From: Hofstenia miamia
Lineage: Eukaryota; Xenacoelomorpha; Acoela
DNA: 64,000 nucleotides
Reading direction: 5' to 3'
Assembly (NCBI GenBank): GCA_004352715.1
Contig: SCFE01000003.1
Location: 5,442,797-5,506,796, forward strand
The translations under genes were made by a program, and so were the position numbers. The notes below the pieces were generated by a model, which was not told where the DNA came from, did no database searches, and was given only the letters and a program-made list of their open reading frames with translations. Positions 24,667 through 35,609 of this stretch are shown here, in pieces (the first letter of the stretch is position 1; every line of letters starts with the position of its first letter).

Positions 24667-26530
24667 CTAATGAATAATCACTATTATAAAATTTAAAACC
24701 TCGCCATTTGTAGTTATAAGCCTTTCCTTTGTATAACTACAGAAGTAGTTTTTAATTTTGTTTTTGAATACTCTAAATTTATTAATTTGTTTTATATATT
24801 TAAGTAAATTATTCCATATATTTATGGATGTGTTGAGAAATGAATTTTTCATTATTTTCTTGCTATATGGAAGAGGCCTAATTTTTAGGGTTCTATGATT
24901 ATGTCTAAGCAATATTTTAGAGGATAAAAAGTTGGATTTGTGGTATGGAACAATATTATTAAATTTTTTAAAGAAAGTAGTTAATATATTTTTATAAAAA
25001 ATGCATTGTGGAATTAGAAAAGTTTTTGTTAATTTCTTGATTTCTGTTATATATATGATTAACTGCTATTTTTATATCCCATTTTATTTGCACTTGAATT
25101 TATTCTCAAGTTGTTGGTTTTTGTCGGTATAAAGTATGCTTCCATAATTAAAGTGGCTTAGTATTAATGTGTGAATTAATTGAATTTTTGCTGTGGTTGG
25201 AAGCGGTTGGGATACATTGCTAAGAGCCTTTATTGAAATAGCCATTTTCTTAATAACACTAGTTTTTTGTTTTGTAAAATTAAGTTGAGAATCAATAATG
25301 ATACCTAAATATTTATACGAATTAACATTTTCTATGTATGTGTCATTAATTTTCAATTTAAATTGTAAACTATTGTTAGATTTAGGCCAAATTAAGCAAA
25401 ATTGAGTTTTAGATAGGTTTATTCTTAGTTTTAGCAAAATATTGTGCAAGAAGAGTGCCATTTTCTTCGAGAACTTTTATAGCAATTTCAGGAGACTTAT
25501 GTGAACTAAATAGCATAGTATCATCAGCATATTGTATAACATTACATGTGGTATGATTGCTCAAATCATTTACATACATATTGAATAGTAACGGTCCAAA
25601 AATTGTTCCTTGTGGAACACCATTTTTAAAAAAAATCCAGTCAGAGAGAATTCCATTTAGTTTAACTCTTTGTTTGCCATTATGGAGATAGCTGCTTATT
25701 AGGTCTGCACTTTTGTCTGAGAAGCCCAGAATTTTTATTTTTTAATTAATACGTGGTGGTCAATAGAATCAAATGCTTTTGATAAATCTAAGCATGCAAC
25801 TGCTGAACACTCTTCTATATTTATGCTATTTCTCCAATTTTCGCTAGCTGTTAACAAGGCATCATTTGTAGAAATATATTTAGTATAGTACAGATTATGT
25901 TTACATAAATATTCGTTAATTTAATTGAAAAGAAGTCATTCAAAAATCTTACTAATTGGCGATGTAACAGAAATTGGTCTATAGTTCAAACAATCTTTTT
26001 TAAATAATGGAGTAATATTTGCCAATCTTAATTGGTCAGGAAAAGTCGAATATCTAATGCACGCGTTTATGATGTATGAAAGTGGCTCAGCTATTATATC
26101 TGGAGCAATTTTTAGAGACCAAGTTGGGATAATGGAGGGACCACTAGATTTGTATCTTAAAGATTGAATAGATTTGATAATTTCAAACTTAGTCACGAAT
26201 CTGAAAGAGAAGGCCGGGGCTATAGGCTGAACTTGATTGATCTTAAAGGGAGTATTTACTCCCTTATTGTTAGTGATTACCTTTCCTTTATAATTTATTT
26301 GTTCGATTTTTTTATTTTTTATTTGTTTCTTATCTAATAAACTATTTATATAATCCCACCTACCTTTTTGAGAAGAGATGTTTTGATATTCAGAACGACA
26401 ATATTTGTTGTAGGCTTTTCGTGTGTAAATATTGCACAAATTACGAGCATTTTTATAAGCAATATAATTGTTTGCAGTTTCAGAATGTTTGTATTCCTTC
26501 CATTTAGATTTCTATTGTTCAATTCAGTTG
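24667..26530 (-). pseudogene. Non-LTR retrotransposon (LINE) reverse transcriptase, 5'-truncated and broken
   Basis: Read on the minus strand, the motifs of a Jockey/CR1-like reverse transcriptase follow in order. They are KNARNLCNIYTRKAYNKY, LANITPLFKK, NYRPISVTSPISKIFE (about 25940), ACLDLSKAFDSIDHHV (about 25770), NGVPQGTIFGPLLFNMYVND (about 25600), QYADDTMLF (about 25520), YKYLGIIID (about 25300), and a C-terminal region with MKNSFLNTSINIWNNL (about 24830). The catalytic YADD and the first Asp are intact. Two in-frame stops follow SKIFE (about 25920-25936) and at least one frameshift lies near 25740, so the copy is inactive. No APE endonuclease or ORF1 is present: it is truncated at its 5' end near 26530, where it meets the plus-strand retrotransposon. 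Confidence 0.88.
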
Positions 26531-26969
26531 AAATCTGCAAGATATTTTGGTCCTAACCAAGTAGGAGTTGGCATTCCAATGGGCTGCGACGCAGTTATCC
26601 ATGGTTTAAATTCAATTTTAGGGGAATTGCCAGCTGACACAAGCATTGCATTTTTACAAATCGATTTAAAGAACGCTTTTAATTCAGTTTCACGGTGTGC
26701 CATGATTTCTCAAGTTAGGAATCACTTTCCCGAACTTCTACCATGGGTCAACAATTGCTATTTTAATTCATCTTGGCTCTCTTTTAATAAAAATGTCATC
26801 ATATGAGAGTCTGGTACACAACAGGGAGATCCATTATCTTCTTTACTTTTTGCGTTGACAATTCATCCTATAATTAAAGAGATTGTGGAAGATTTTCCAG
26901 ATCTTTCAACAGTAGTATCTTACCTAGATGATATTTCAATTGTTGGCCCTGTGGACATACTTGCATAAG

Positions 26970-26974
26970 CATTT

Positions 26975-27007
<33 letters not shown>

Positions 27008-27439
27008 TTAAGTTCTCATGTACATATACATGTATTAAGTTTACAAACTTATTAAGAACATAAATAATGCAACTTTCTTCATATGTGCTTAGTTATGTCA
27101 GTAAATGTTTGTTTCTTGGTTACGTTTACAAATTACATATAATTTAAAAAATATTTTTACTTATTGTTCTTGAGTTGCACATCTTATTCTATAATTAGTC
27201 AGATAATTGATATTTTGTTGTGTAATCATGTTTTTCAACTTCTTCTTAAATATTGTAAAATTTTTTTCACTTCTTGTGCTGTAATCCAGTTTGTTCCATA
27301 GTGATATTGAATAATTTAGGAATCCGTTCTTCATTACTTTTCTATTATACTTAGTTTTATTAAATGTAATTGTTCTTTGATTTAAATGATTAGAAATGTT
27401 CGATTTTCTTTTCCAAAATATCGATAATTTCATATGCAC
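26970..27439 (-). mobile_element. 5'-truncated LINE copy inserted into the plus-strand retrotransposon
   Basis: The minus-strand frame at 27161-27439 encodes a LINE C-terminus: FNKTKYNRKVMKNGFLNYSI, then SLWNKLDYS. It matches the tail of the 24667-26530 copy (MKNSFLNTSINIWNNL). Its 3' end is a (TTG)n tract, seen as (CAA)n at 26975-27006. It splits the host frame between ...GPVDILA and FAQIGL..., and degenerate flanking repeats (cataagcatttaa on the left, catatgcactaaa on the right) look like a target site duplication. Confidence 0.8.
26975..27006. repeat. (CAA)n microsatellite, LINE 3' tail
   Basis: A run of about ten CAA units. Read with the LINE it is a (TTG)n tail, a known type of LINE 3' terminus. 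Confidence 0.9.
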
Positions 27440-28689
27440 TAAATTTGCTCAAATTGGCCTAACAGTGAGCATCGATAAATATGAGATATGGTCACCAAAT
27501 AAATGTATTGACATTTCATGTATTCCTGATTCAATAAACCGTAAAGCTGAGGGCTTGGTGATTCTTGGAGCACCGCTATCTTTAAACTTTTCCTTCCATG
27601 AAGTTTTTTTTTTCCGCCTTGTAAACAAAGCAATCAATCTACATAGTTTGGTTTGTGAATTAAATGATCCACAGCTGGAACTCTATTTACTTCGATGTTC
27701 TACTGGTTTGCCAAAGATTATTTACTCCCTAAGAACATGCGATCCTAATAGTATTGACAAAGGTCTATCAAAGTTTGAACATTCGATACATGCTTGCCTT
27801 GAGAACCTTTGCAAATCTGTAATTTCTCAATCTCAAAGAATTCAGGCTGAATTGCCTATTCATCTTGGTGGTCTTGGTATTCGAAATGCCTCTTCATATG
27901 CCTCAGTTGCCTATCTTGGGTTTCATATAGATTGTAGGAATCAAGCATGCTTAATTGCAAAATGTGAAGAGATTTCAAGTGATATTGCTGCGAAATGTGA
28001 TTCGCAGCTTGCCCATTAAAATATACTTTCATCAAGTGATATTCCATATGATTTATCATTTAAACCACACAAGCAAATCACAGAAAAGTATGATAAGCAT
28101 TTATGACACAGATGATATGTCTGACGCAAAAACGAATCCGGACAAAGCCAGGTTGCTTAGTTGCTCTTTACCACATAGTGGTGATTGGCTTTCAGCCATT
28201 CCTATAAGTGCACTTGGCTTCAAATTTGCACCTGCGGAATACCAGGTTGCATTACCATATCGGCTTGGTATTTCAATGACCAGTGAAGAAATGCAATGTC
28301 CAAAGTGTAATGGTATGCTGGATATATATGGAGATCTTGCGTTAGGATGTGCTCGAGATGTGGAGAGAACCGCGCGGCATAATCGTATTCATGATATAAT
28401 ATATAATTGTGCTGTGAAAGCTGCATTTTCACCGGTTTTAGAATACGGTAACATTGCATCTTTTAATAGGACTCGACCCGGTGATGTATTTTTACCAACT
28501 TGGTCCTATGGTCGTCTAGCTGCTCTGGACATAACTGTTATTAGTTCTCTGCAACCATCAATAGTAATACCGTCAGCAAATCGTAGACCAAAAAAGAAAC
28601 ATTATTCATCAGATTCAAGTTCATTTCAGAATATTGCTAGTTATCTGGATATCAACGAATACTGCTTCCAGAGGAGATGCCAATGAATT

Positions 28690-29230
28690 CAAACGGAGAA
28701 TTTATTTCAAGAGTTCGAACACTTAATAGCGAATATTTTAATTAAATTAATCATATTGTACATATTAGCAATGCTTTTTTTATTGTTTTTTTAATTATTT
28801 TAATATTGAATAATTAAAATAAAAAATGAAAAAATTAACTCTAAGCATTTTATATCTATCCATGGCTTAGAAACTTTGTAAACACATTATCAAATTAGTT
28901 CAAATTAAAAATTCTGAACTTTTGAAGTTGCATTCTCTCTGTTAAACGTTATGTCTCGAATGGCAACTTGCAGCTAAATCCAATCTGGAGGGGAAAGGTT
29001 GACACTTCGTAAATCTCTGGCGTCGGTAGACAGCATTGTCTATAGGAAGTGGGATCAGTCTCGCTGAAGGAGTCTAGTTGCATATGGCTTGTTAGGTGGT
29101 TAATTTTTTGATGTTCGGAAATGTTCTGTGCCGACAGTCTTAGCCATGTAAACTCCCGTTCAGTAATAGTGCCGCAATTACTAGTTATTACAACCTGCTG
29201 TTACCTACACCAATAATTAATTCTTTTTTT
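28690..29230. other. Spacer, probably retrotransposon 3' flank
   Basis: No coding signal. The part 28960-29200 is GC-richer than its surroundings and may belong to the Penelope-like fragment that follows. Confidence 0.4.
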
Positions 29231-29476
29231 TGTGCAAAATACATTGGAAAGACTTCAAGAAATTTACAATCTAGAATTAAAGAACACAAAAATCAATCGA
29301 CCATTTCTGATCATTTAAAGAACTGTGATATGAAATTTACATATAAAATTTTATCCAAGGCAATTGATAATTTTCAACTAAGCATCATTGAATCAACTTA
29401 TATAGAATTAAAGGAACCAAGCTTAAACAAAAAAGATGAATATAAATACAAACTAAATTTACCGAAAATAATATAA
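29231..29476 (+). pseudogene. GIY-YIG endonuclease fragment, Penelope-like element
   Basis: An open frame of 81 codons plus stop reads CAKYIGKTSRNLQSRIKEHK, then STISDHLKNCD, YKILSKAIDNFQLSIIESTY, and IELKEPSLNKK before the stop at 29474-29476. YIGKT..L..RI.EH is the YIG half and catalytic Arg of a GIY-YIG nuclease. The later Glu in IIES and the final PSLN are the other conserved points. This domain at the C-terminus is the mark of Penelope-like retroelements. The GIY strand, the linker and all of the reverse transcriptase are missing upstream, so this is a 5'-truncated piece. The frame itself is undamaged. Confidence 0.8.
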
Positions 29477-29524
29477 AAAAATGTAATTAGATTAATATTT
29501 TGTAAATCTTATAAAGGGGAACTT

Positions 29525-29556
29525 TTTGACAATGGCAGCGGCATGCCGAAAAATGT
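29525..29556 (+). ncRNA. Possible degenerate hammerhead ribozyme core
   Basis: About 50 bases after the GIY-YIG stop the sequence reads TTGACAATGGCA, loop, TGCCGAAAAATGTT. The GGCA/TGCC pairs can form stem II and GAAA follows in the right place. The expected CUGANGA box is TTGACAA here, with two changed core positions. Penelope-like elements are known to carry hammerhead motifs, which is why I note it, but these changes should abolish cleavage. Confidence 0.35.
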
Positions 29557-29764
29557 TAAATAAATGATGCGTTTCTTTTTTAAATTCATATATAAACTCA
29601 AGAATTTTAAATTAATTCTTTGTTTAATGTTTTGTTGCTCACATGCAGATCATTAATTTTATGTAAATTCTCACGCTTCTCTAACTGGAGTTTGTTTGCC
29701 TACTTACAAGAAGTTGATGCTAAATCAATAAACCGATATAAATTGGATAACTAATATAATACGA
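29557..29764. other. Spacer, nothing recognised
   Basis: AT-rich sequence between the Penelope fragment and a LINE relic. Confidence 0.4.
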
Positions 29765-29945
29765 TCTCTGCTGATACTAAAATATTATATAAAGTTACAT
29801 TTTGTTAAATCGGCCAAATCATTTATGTAAATCTTGAATAGAAAGGTACCGAAAATTGTTCCCTGTGAGTCTTCATTATTATTACAAGCCCAATCTGAAA
29901 AAAAATTATTAAGTTTAACTTATTGCCTATAACTCGTTATGAAAA
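29765..29945 (-). pseudogene. LINE reverse transcriptase relic (VPQG / YADD region)
   Basis: On the plus strand the pieces ctgctgatactaaaatatta, aaatcatttatgtaaatctt, accgaaaattgttccctgtg and attaagtttaactt run parallel to 25520-25670 of the LINE copy, in the same order and spacing. This is the region from the VPQG loop to the YADD box, on the minus strand. It is heavily mutated. Confidence 0.65.
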
Positions 29946-30819
29946 AAGTAATAGTAATTTATCAATAGCCTGAAAGATTTCCTTTGTAATTTATGTGAAT
30001 TGTTTATACGTGTTTGGTGAATTTAATGACGCTTTTCAGATAAATTATCAGTTATTTAATTGTTAACATTTATCTGAAAGAATCTATCTTATCTTAAATG
30101 AAATATCAAGAAGTTTTGTTTTCTATAAAGATGTGTAAGACTACATCAAATCATCAGCTAATTTCACAATGCTAACATTAAAACGATCTTGAACTTAATT
30201 TAAAATCAAAACATCTTCAAGACTAACAGCAAATGTGATTGCCAATCATTTACTTCAATAACGACCGACCCGTGCAACCCTTTGTAGATATGATGTGCCA
30301 GAAGATACAAACTCCTAATTAAATATAATGATAAATTTTCAAAATCCATTCCCACTGACGAGCGAATTTATTCTAAAAAAATCTCGTTTGGCAATCCAGA
30401 TGGGACGACAAAAATTCTTCTTGCTTTATTCCCCGGTAAATGCTCTAACAAAGAAATTCTGATCAAATAAATATTTGGTCAGAGTTACGTATTTTGGAAT
30501 AGAACTAAAGCAAATTAATTTCGAATAAAAACTGACAATGTCACTTGAAGTAGTTGCTGGCTCCAGCTAATTGGTGATCAACTTCAAACCTGGAAATTGC
30601 ATCTTGTCATCTAGTTCCACGAATATAGAGGATCATGCTTCGTAACAAGAAGCCAAAAATTATAAATTCATACCTTTGTAGAAAAATTGCAATGAAAGCA
30701 TATCAGTTATAGTTGTTTGTAATGGATATATTTTTATATAGTGTTTTTCAGTTTTTGTTTTTTATTGAATAAATTTTTAATAAATTACCATTTATGTTTT
30801 TATAAAATTATTTTGATCC

Positions 30820-30960
30820 TGAGAACGTGAATGATTGTTACTGCTTTTCTTATAACATCGCATACATTTCGTGCAGTTTTATAAGCATTATGATTTTCTA
30901 TTGTTTGATCATTTATGTATTTTTCCACTACTGTTATTTTTGTTTAATTAAAACAATGGA
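30820..30960 (-). pseudogene. LINE relic upstream of the reverse transcriptase
   Basis: On the minus strand it reads NHNAYKTARNVCDVIRKA, parallel to AYKNARNLCNIYTRKA of the 24667-26530 copy. With 29765-29945 it may be one old copy, since order and orientation agree and the spacing is only slightly larger. Confidence 0.5.
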
Positions 30961-32564
30961 TTTAGAATCAATCTATGGTTTTGAAACAATATTAGGAATT
31001 ATTTTTGAATATTCGAATAAGAACATCCTTTTTTCTTTTCAGCATACATCCAAATAGAAAAGTAAAGTTTTTGTAATCTGATAAAATTTCATTAGGCGTT
31101 AATGACAAATATATTAAATTCCAGTTTTCGCTTTTTAAATGCTGTCAACGTGAAGTTGTGGTTTTCCAAGAAACAATTCTAAGTTCTTTTTCTTATTTAC
31201 GTAAATGACATGAACTATATGCACCAATTGAAAATAAACCATTCAATGCAATAGTTGAATCCATAGAATCGATTTGTTATAAACTTTCAAAATAGTTAAG
31301 CGCTCATTAACGTAATCAAAACAATTAGAGAATGAACAAGGTAATTCTTAAGGTTAAGGTATCGCCAGTTAATAGGTTCAAGTATTTAACAGCAAAGATT
31401 GACTCGAAGTGATATTAAACTTACGAATCCTATCAATTAGATTTGATGAAAATTACTCATGCTAGTGGTGGAAATTGAAGCAATAATAAGGCAGATTAAC
31501 TTCATATATTAATGTTCTAACAATTAAGGGCCTTATGACTCCACCTGGCCGTTAATTATGCAAACATATTGATTGTGGCGATTCCCTAAGAAACTTGCTA
31601 CTAAAATAAAATGTCCCATAAATGGAAAAATTCTTCGAAAACATTCATTGCTAATCACGTTTCTTCTCAAAAGCAGCTTGAGTTTTCAGCCCATCAAAAA
31701 GCTTTTACCATATAATGCAAATTCATTGCCAATTTTTCTATAAACAAGATTAAACCAATTGCATTTCATTCTCATGGAGTATAGAAAAGTGTAATTCCTT
31801 GTCTTATTGCAATTAACTTTTTTTGATTAAATTCGTTTAAAATCAAAATCATACTAGGAAAAATGTATTTGTGTGAAATCATGGGAAGGATACAAGTTTT
31901 ATAATTATGACAGTACTCGGAGACTTGATTAGTATTTCCTAGCCGCATTGAATCAAGGGGAAGGATGAGCTAGAAATTCTTATACAATTAAATGTTTGCA
32001 ATTGAATTTGCTTAAACAACGAAATTCCTCGAATACCAGAAACGTTATAAATTAAATATTTTTAGTAAAAGGAATTTGATGTTTAATCAGATATATTTGA
32101 ATAGCACAAATGACAAATTTAGGATTTATGATTCAGCATCAAGGCTATGTCTCATATTTCGCTACTAGGTCTACTTCGTATTGTAATTAGCACTTTTGAT
32201 TTTTACTTTAAAATGAACACATTATATAATCCGACATTTAATATACGACATGCTATATACGAACAAACACCTAGAAGATTCCTTTAATCACTTTTAAATA
32301 CCGAATTAATCAGATTATTATTTTCTAAAAAATCGTATCTCGCACTAATAAGATTGCTCATAAGAAATGATTAAAGTACCAACTATATGAATGCTGCTGC
32401 TTCCCATTTTGTTTAAGATAGATGAATTGACTCGGGTTTTGTTTAAATTTCACATATTTAAATAAGATTGAAACATTAAAAATGTTTACAATAAAAATTT
32501 TGACGCTGTTCTAGCAAAAACTAGTTGAAATCTAAGAATCTTGTGACATTTAGATACACATAAT
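30961..32564. other. Intergenic, nothing recognised
   Basis: AT-rich sequence downstream of the Patched-domain gene, with no supported feature. Confidence 0.5.
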
Positions 32565-32574
32565 TTTATTTATT
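32565..32574 (-). terminator. Candidate polyadenylation signal of the Patched-domain gene
   Basis: On the minus strand two overlapping AATAAA hexamers (AATAAATAAA) lie about 265 bases after the stop codon. In so AT-rich a sequence they could be chance. Confidence 0.4.
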
Positions 32575-32838
32575 CTAATGTAAAATTGTGATCTTATTAA
32601 TCTTCCAACATTATATATATAAGCTTTTTGAAAATATTAACTGTCTTATCTTTCTCTTCCCTTCCCATGTTCCCATTTCCATCAGTGCAAATTTTTCGAT
32701 CATTGTGTATATAATCTTATAATTGCAACATATACTTGTAGTTTTTATAGTCTTCTTTATATTACATAGTCCACTTTAAACAACAAACTAATATGACACT
32801 GGAATCAATACTTTAAAATAGTTACAAATTTTTCTCAA

Positions 32839-34199
32839 TTAAATTTTGCTGTCGGGCTTGTTTTCACAATCTTCAAGAGCAACTTTCTCTACACCATTTG
32901 TCTTTGTTTCATCCTGCTCCCTGCTTCCATTTGACATGGTTAACGCTAAAATTGAAAGCAAAGCAGATCCTTCAATTTTAAAAAGAATAAGAACAGCAAC
33001 ATTGAGGAGCAGCATAATTCTGAATATTGGCGCAGTTGTAAAGCACAACAGAATTGTTGCTAAAGTAAAACCTATTGCAGTTGAGTAACTCTGCCGCACA
33101 AAATACTGGCAGACTTTTTCGAAAGAGTTAGGAGACCCAATTGACGAAATGTATGTAAAGGCATGTACAACATAAAATGAAAACTGCATTGCCATTGCAG
33201 TATAAAATAAAAGAAGCACCAGCGAAAAGTTATTGTAAGGTATACCGCAAATTCCCATTATTCCAAAAAAACTTACTTCTGCGAAAAAATACATAAATAA
33301 AGAAGCAATAACGGCGAAAACGTGAAATGAATTAAAGAGAGCGAATATCAATACAAAAAATGCTCCAGAAATCCAGTAGATTGTAAACGTTTTCTCTAGA
33401 TCTGTATTTTGCGAATACACGAGGAACATGTTCGAATAAACCTCTAATTTTCCTTTGAGATTATGGGTATCAGTGTAATTGTCCATAAATTGTTTAATGG
33501 TATTCATAAATTCAAATTCTTTTTCAGCGTCACTGAGGTAACGTTGGCGAATTATAAATCTAGCTACGGCAGGACTTCCAAGATGAAAATCTTGGACTAA
33601 AATTACGCCGAATCGCATATCTGCAAACGCCGCACGTGCATTTCTTAAAGCTGTTCCTGTAGTCAATTTCGACCCACCATTTAAATCCTTGATTTTACTG
33701 ATCAAATCAACATCAAAGTATTTATCGGAAATGAATTTATTTACATTTGAGTCAGCTCTCATAGCGGTAAGACAATGTTCCATATGATTCAAAACCGTTG
33801 TCAAATCTTGAGCATCATCACCAATTCCAACAAGCTGTACGACAGGACCATTTTGAGGGTATAATTCAGAAGTTAATTGAATCAGCTTAGCGGCGTATGA
33901 ATCCGATGGCAACATTTCTTTACGATCTCCAAATTTTTTAATATGAAAAGCAAATATGAGCATCACTATGAATAACAAAGCGGTGATTATAAGTGAACAG
34001 ATTTGAACAATTTTGCGGGAACACACAGAATTTGTAGCTGCAACATAGAACGATGTGATGTATTCATGGAATTCAGATTTCTTAGATTCGATACAGCACA
34101 GGACTGTGTGTTTATCAGTTGTAACTAAACTGCAATACATTGCCAACATGGGTATAACCCCAAAAGTAATTGTAAACAAGGAAAGCAGACAGAAAATAC
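32839..34199 (-). CDS. Patched-domain gene, coding exon 4 (last)
   Basis: 1361 bases from acceptor ATCTCTTTAG to the stop at 32839-32841. It encodes residues 411-863: TM6, a cytosolic linker, TM7, the second large loop, TM8-TM12 and a short polar C-tail ending NKPDSKI. The Met near 34212 lies within the intron and is not the start. Confidence 0.9.
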
Positions 34200-35572
34200 C
34201 TAAAGAGATCAATTTAACGAAAGTTTAAACATTAAAATATTAATGTATATGAAATTTCTAAAATGATTTAAATATAAAAATAAATTGATAGACATATACA
34301 TACATACATATACATATATGCATATACACATACATATACACATACATATACACATATACATATATACATACATATAGACATACATATACACCAGTGGCGT
34401 GCAGTGCACATATTAATGGGGCAAGCGGAATATGATATAATTAGAAAATTTATATGTTTGTATTGCATATTTTGCATACAAGTTTAATTTCAAGGGTATC
34501 AATCATTATCTAAAAAATTTACCAGATAATATAAATACAACCATTTATTTCCAGAAACAATTACCAATGCTCACAATGCAATTGATGTTATGTCACTAAA
34601 TTATCTTGAAGAACATATTAGTAGGGTGAAAATTTTATAAGAAAAATCTTGACAAAATGACGAATTGAATCAGCGTATTACAGTTTATTACAGATGGTCA
34701 GTTTTAAAGGTTTTGAAACTGATCAATATAGGTTAGCCAAATACAAAATTTACATCTGGATTTACTAAATTGATTGTATTTAGTATTTACTTCAACATTT
34801 ATTCATTTCTATTTTAATGTTATTTCTATATATCCATTTTTGTAAATTAAATGAAATTTTCTTGTGATTGTTAATTAAAAAATTAATTTTGAAAGCTACA
34901 TTTTGATTGTCATCAATTATAAGTGATTTGGAGGCTAAATTGCAGTTCTAGTTTAAAATTTCAATCACCATTGTCGCCTCGACAATATAAATCATTGAAC
35001 AATCCCGCGGTAAGATTTCTGCGGTCCTCTCATAATATTTTCGAACTTTGATTGGTTGGAGATTTTGTAAATTACGTTAACAAAGTGTGATAAAGGAAGT
35101 GGCAGACAGTTGTGCGGACTGTTTTCAGTTGTAATTGAGAAACATTGATTTTCATCAATACCAATTATCACAATTAAGTTGCAGTCGAGCAATTATTACA
35201 ATGCAAATTTGAATAATAGGATATTGATTATTATTGCTGTTCATAATATTAAATCAATTATTACAAAACTCATATGGTTCAATTGTTCAACAAGAAAAAA
35301 CCTACCCAAAAATACATTATTTTACAATTATTTAAATGACGAAAATGAACAGTAATTAGTTTAATGTTTAGAATTTAAGAAAAAAAGGAAATTTAAAAGA
35401 ATTGGAAACTTATAAATATGTTGTGTAAGCATAAGCATTTTTTCTTCATTTGTTCAAATAAATTTTAATGGGCAAGCGGCGCTTACCTTGCTTACCCTTA
35501 ATGCACGCCTCTGATATACACATATACATATATACATATACATATACACATATACATATATATAAATACATA

Positions 35573-35609
<37 letters not shown>

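Larger units (their letters stand above)
26538..28686 (+). pseudogene. Retrotransposon with reverse transcriptase and R2-like endonuclease domain, interrupted
   Basis: The plus strand shows GPNQVGVGIPMGCDAVIHG, LQIDLKNAFNSVSR (first catalytic Asp), GTQQGDPLSSLLFALTIHP and VVSYLDDISIVGP (YxDD-type box). A LINE insertion follows (26970-27439), and the frame then resumes with FAQIGLTVSIDKYE, LPIHLGGLGIRNAS, GDWLSAIPISALG and FQVALPYRLG-like sequence. After that come a Cys cluster CPKCNGMLDIYGDLALGC, TARHNRIHD, and a RPGDVFLPTW / LAALDITV pair. The last part resembles the zinc finger plus restriction-like endonuclease seen in R2/R4/NeSL/CRE-type elements. The His expected before ALGC is Leu here. 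I cannot assign a clade. Stops at 26805, 26967 and 28017, and a frame change near 28110, disable it. Confidence 0.75.

Noticed and set aside
30827-31057. 76-codon plus-strand frame
   Set aside because: Its region overlaps a minus-strand LINE relic (ARNVC..IRKA), which explains the sequence better.
34200-34477. Minus-strand frames of 66-69 codons rich in Met, Tyr, Cys and Val
   Set aside because: They translate the ATACAY microsatellite and its edges.
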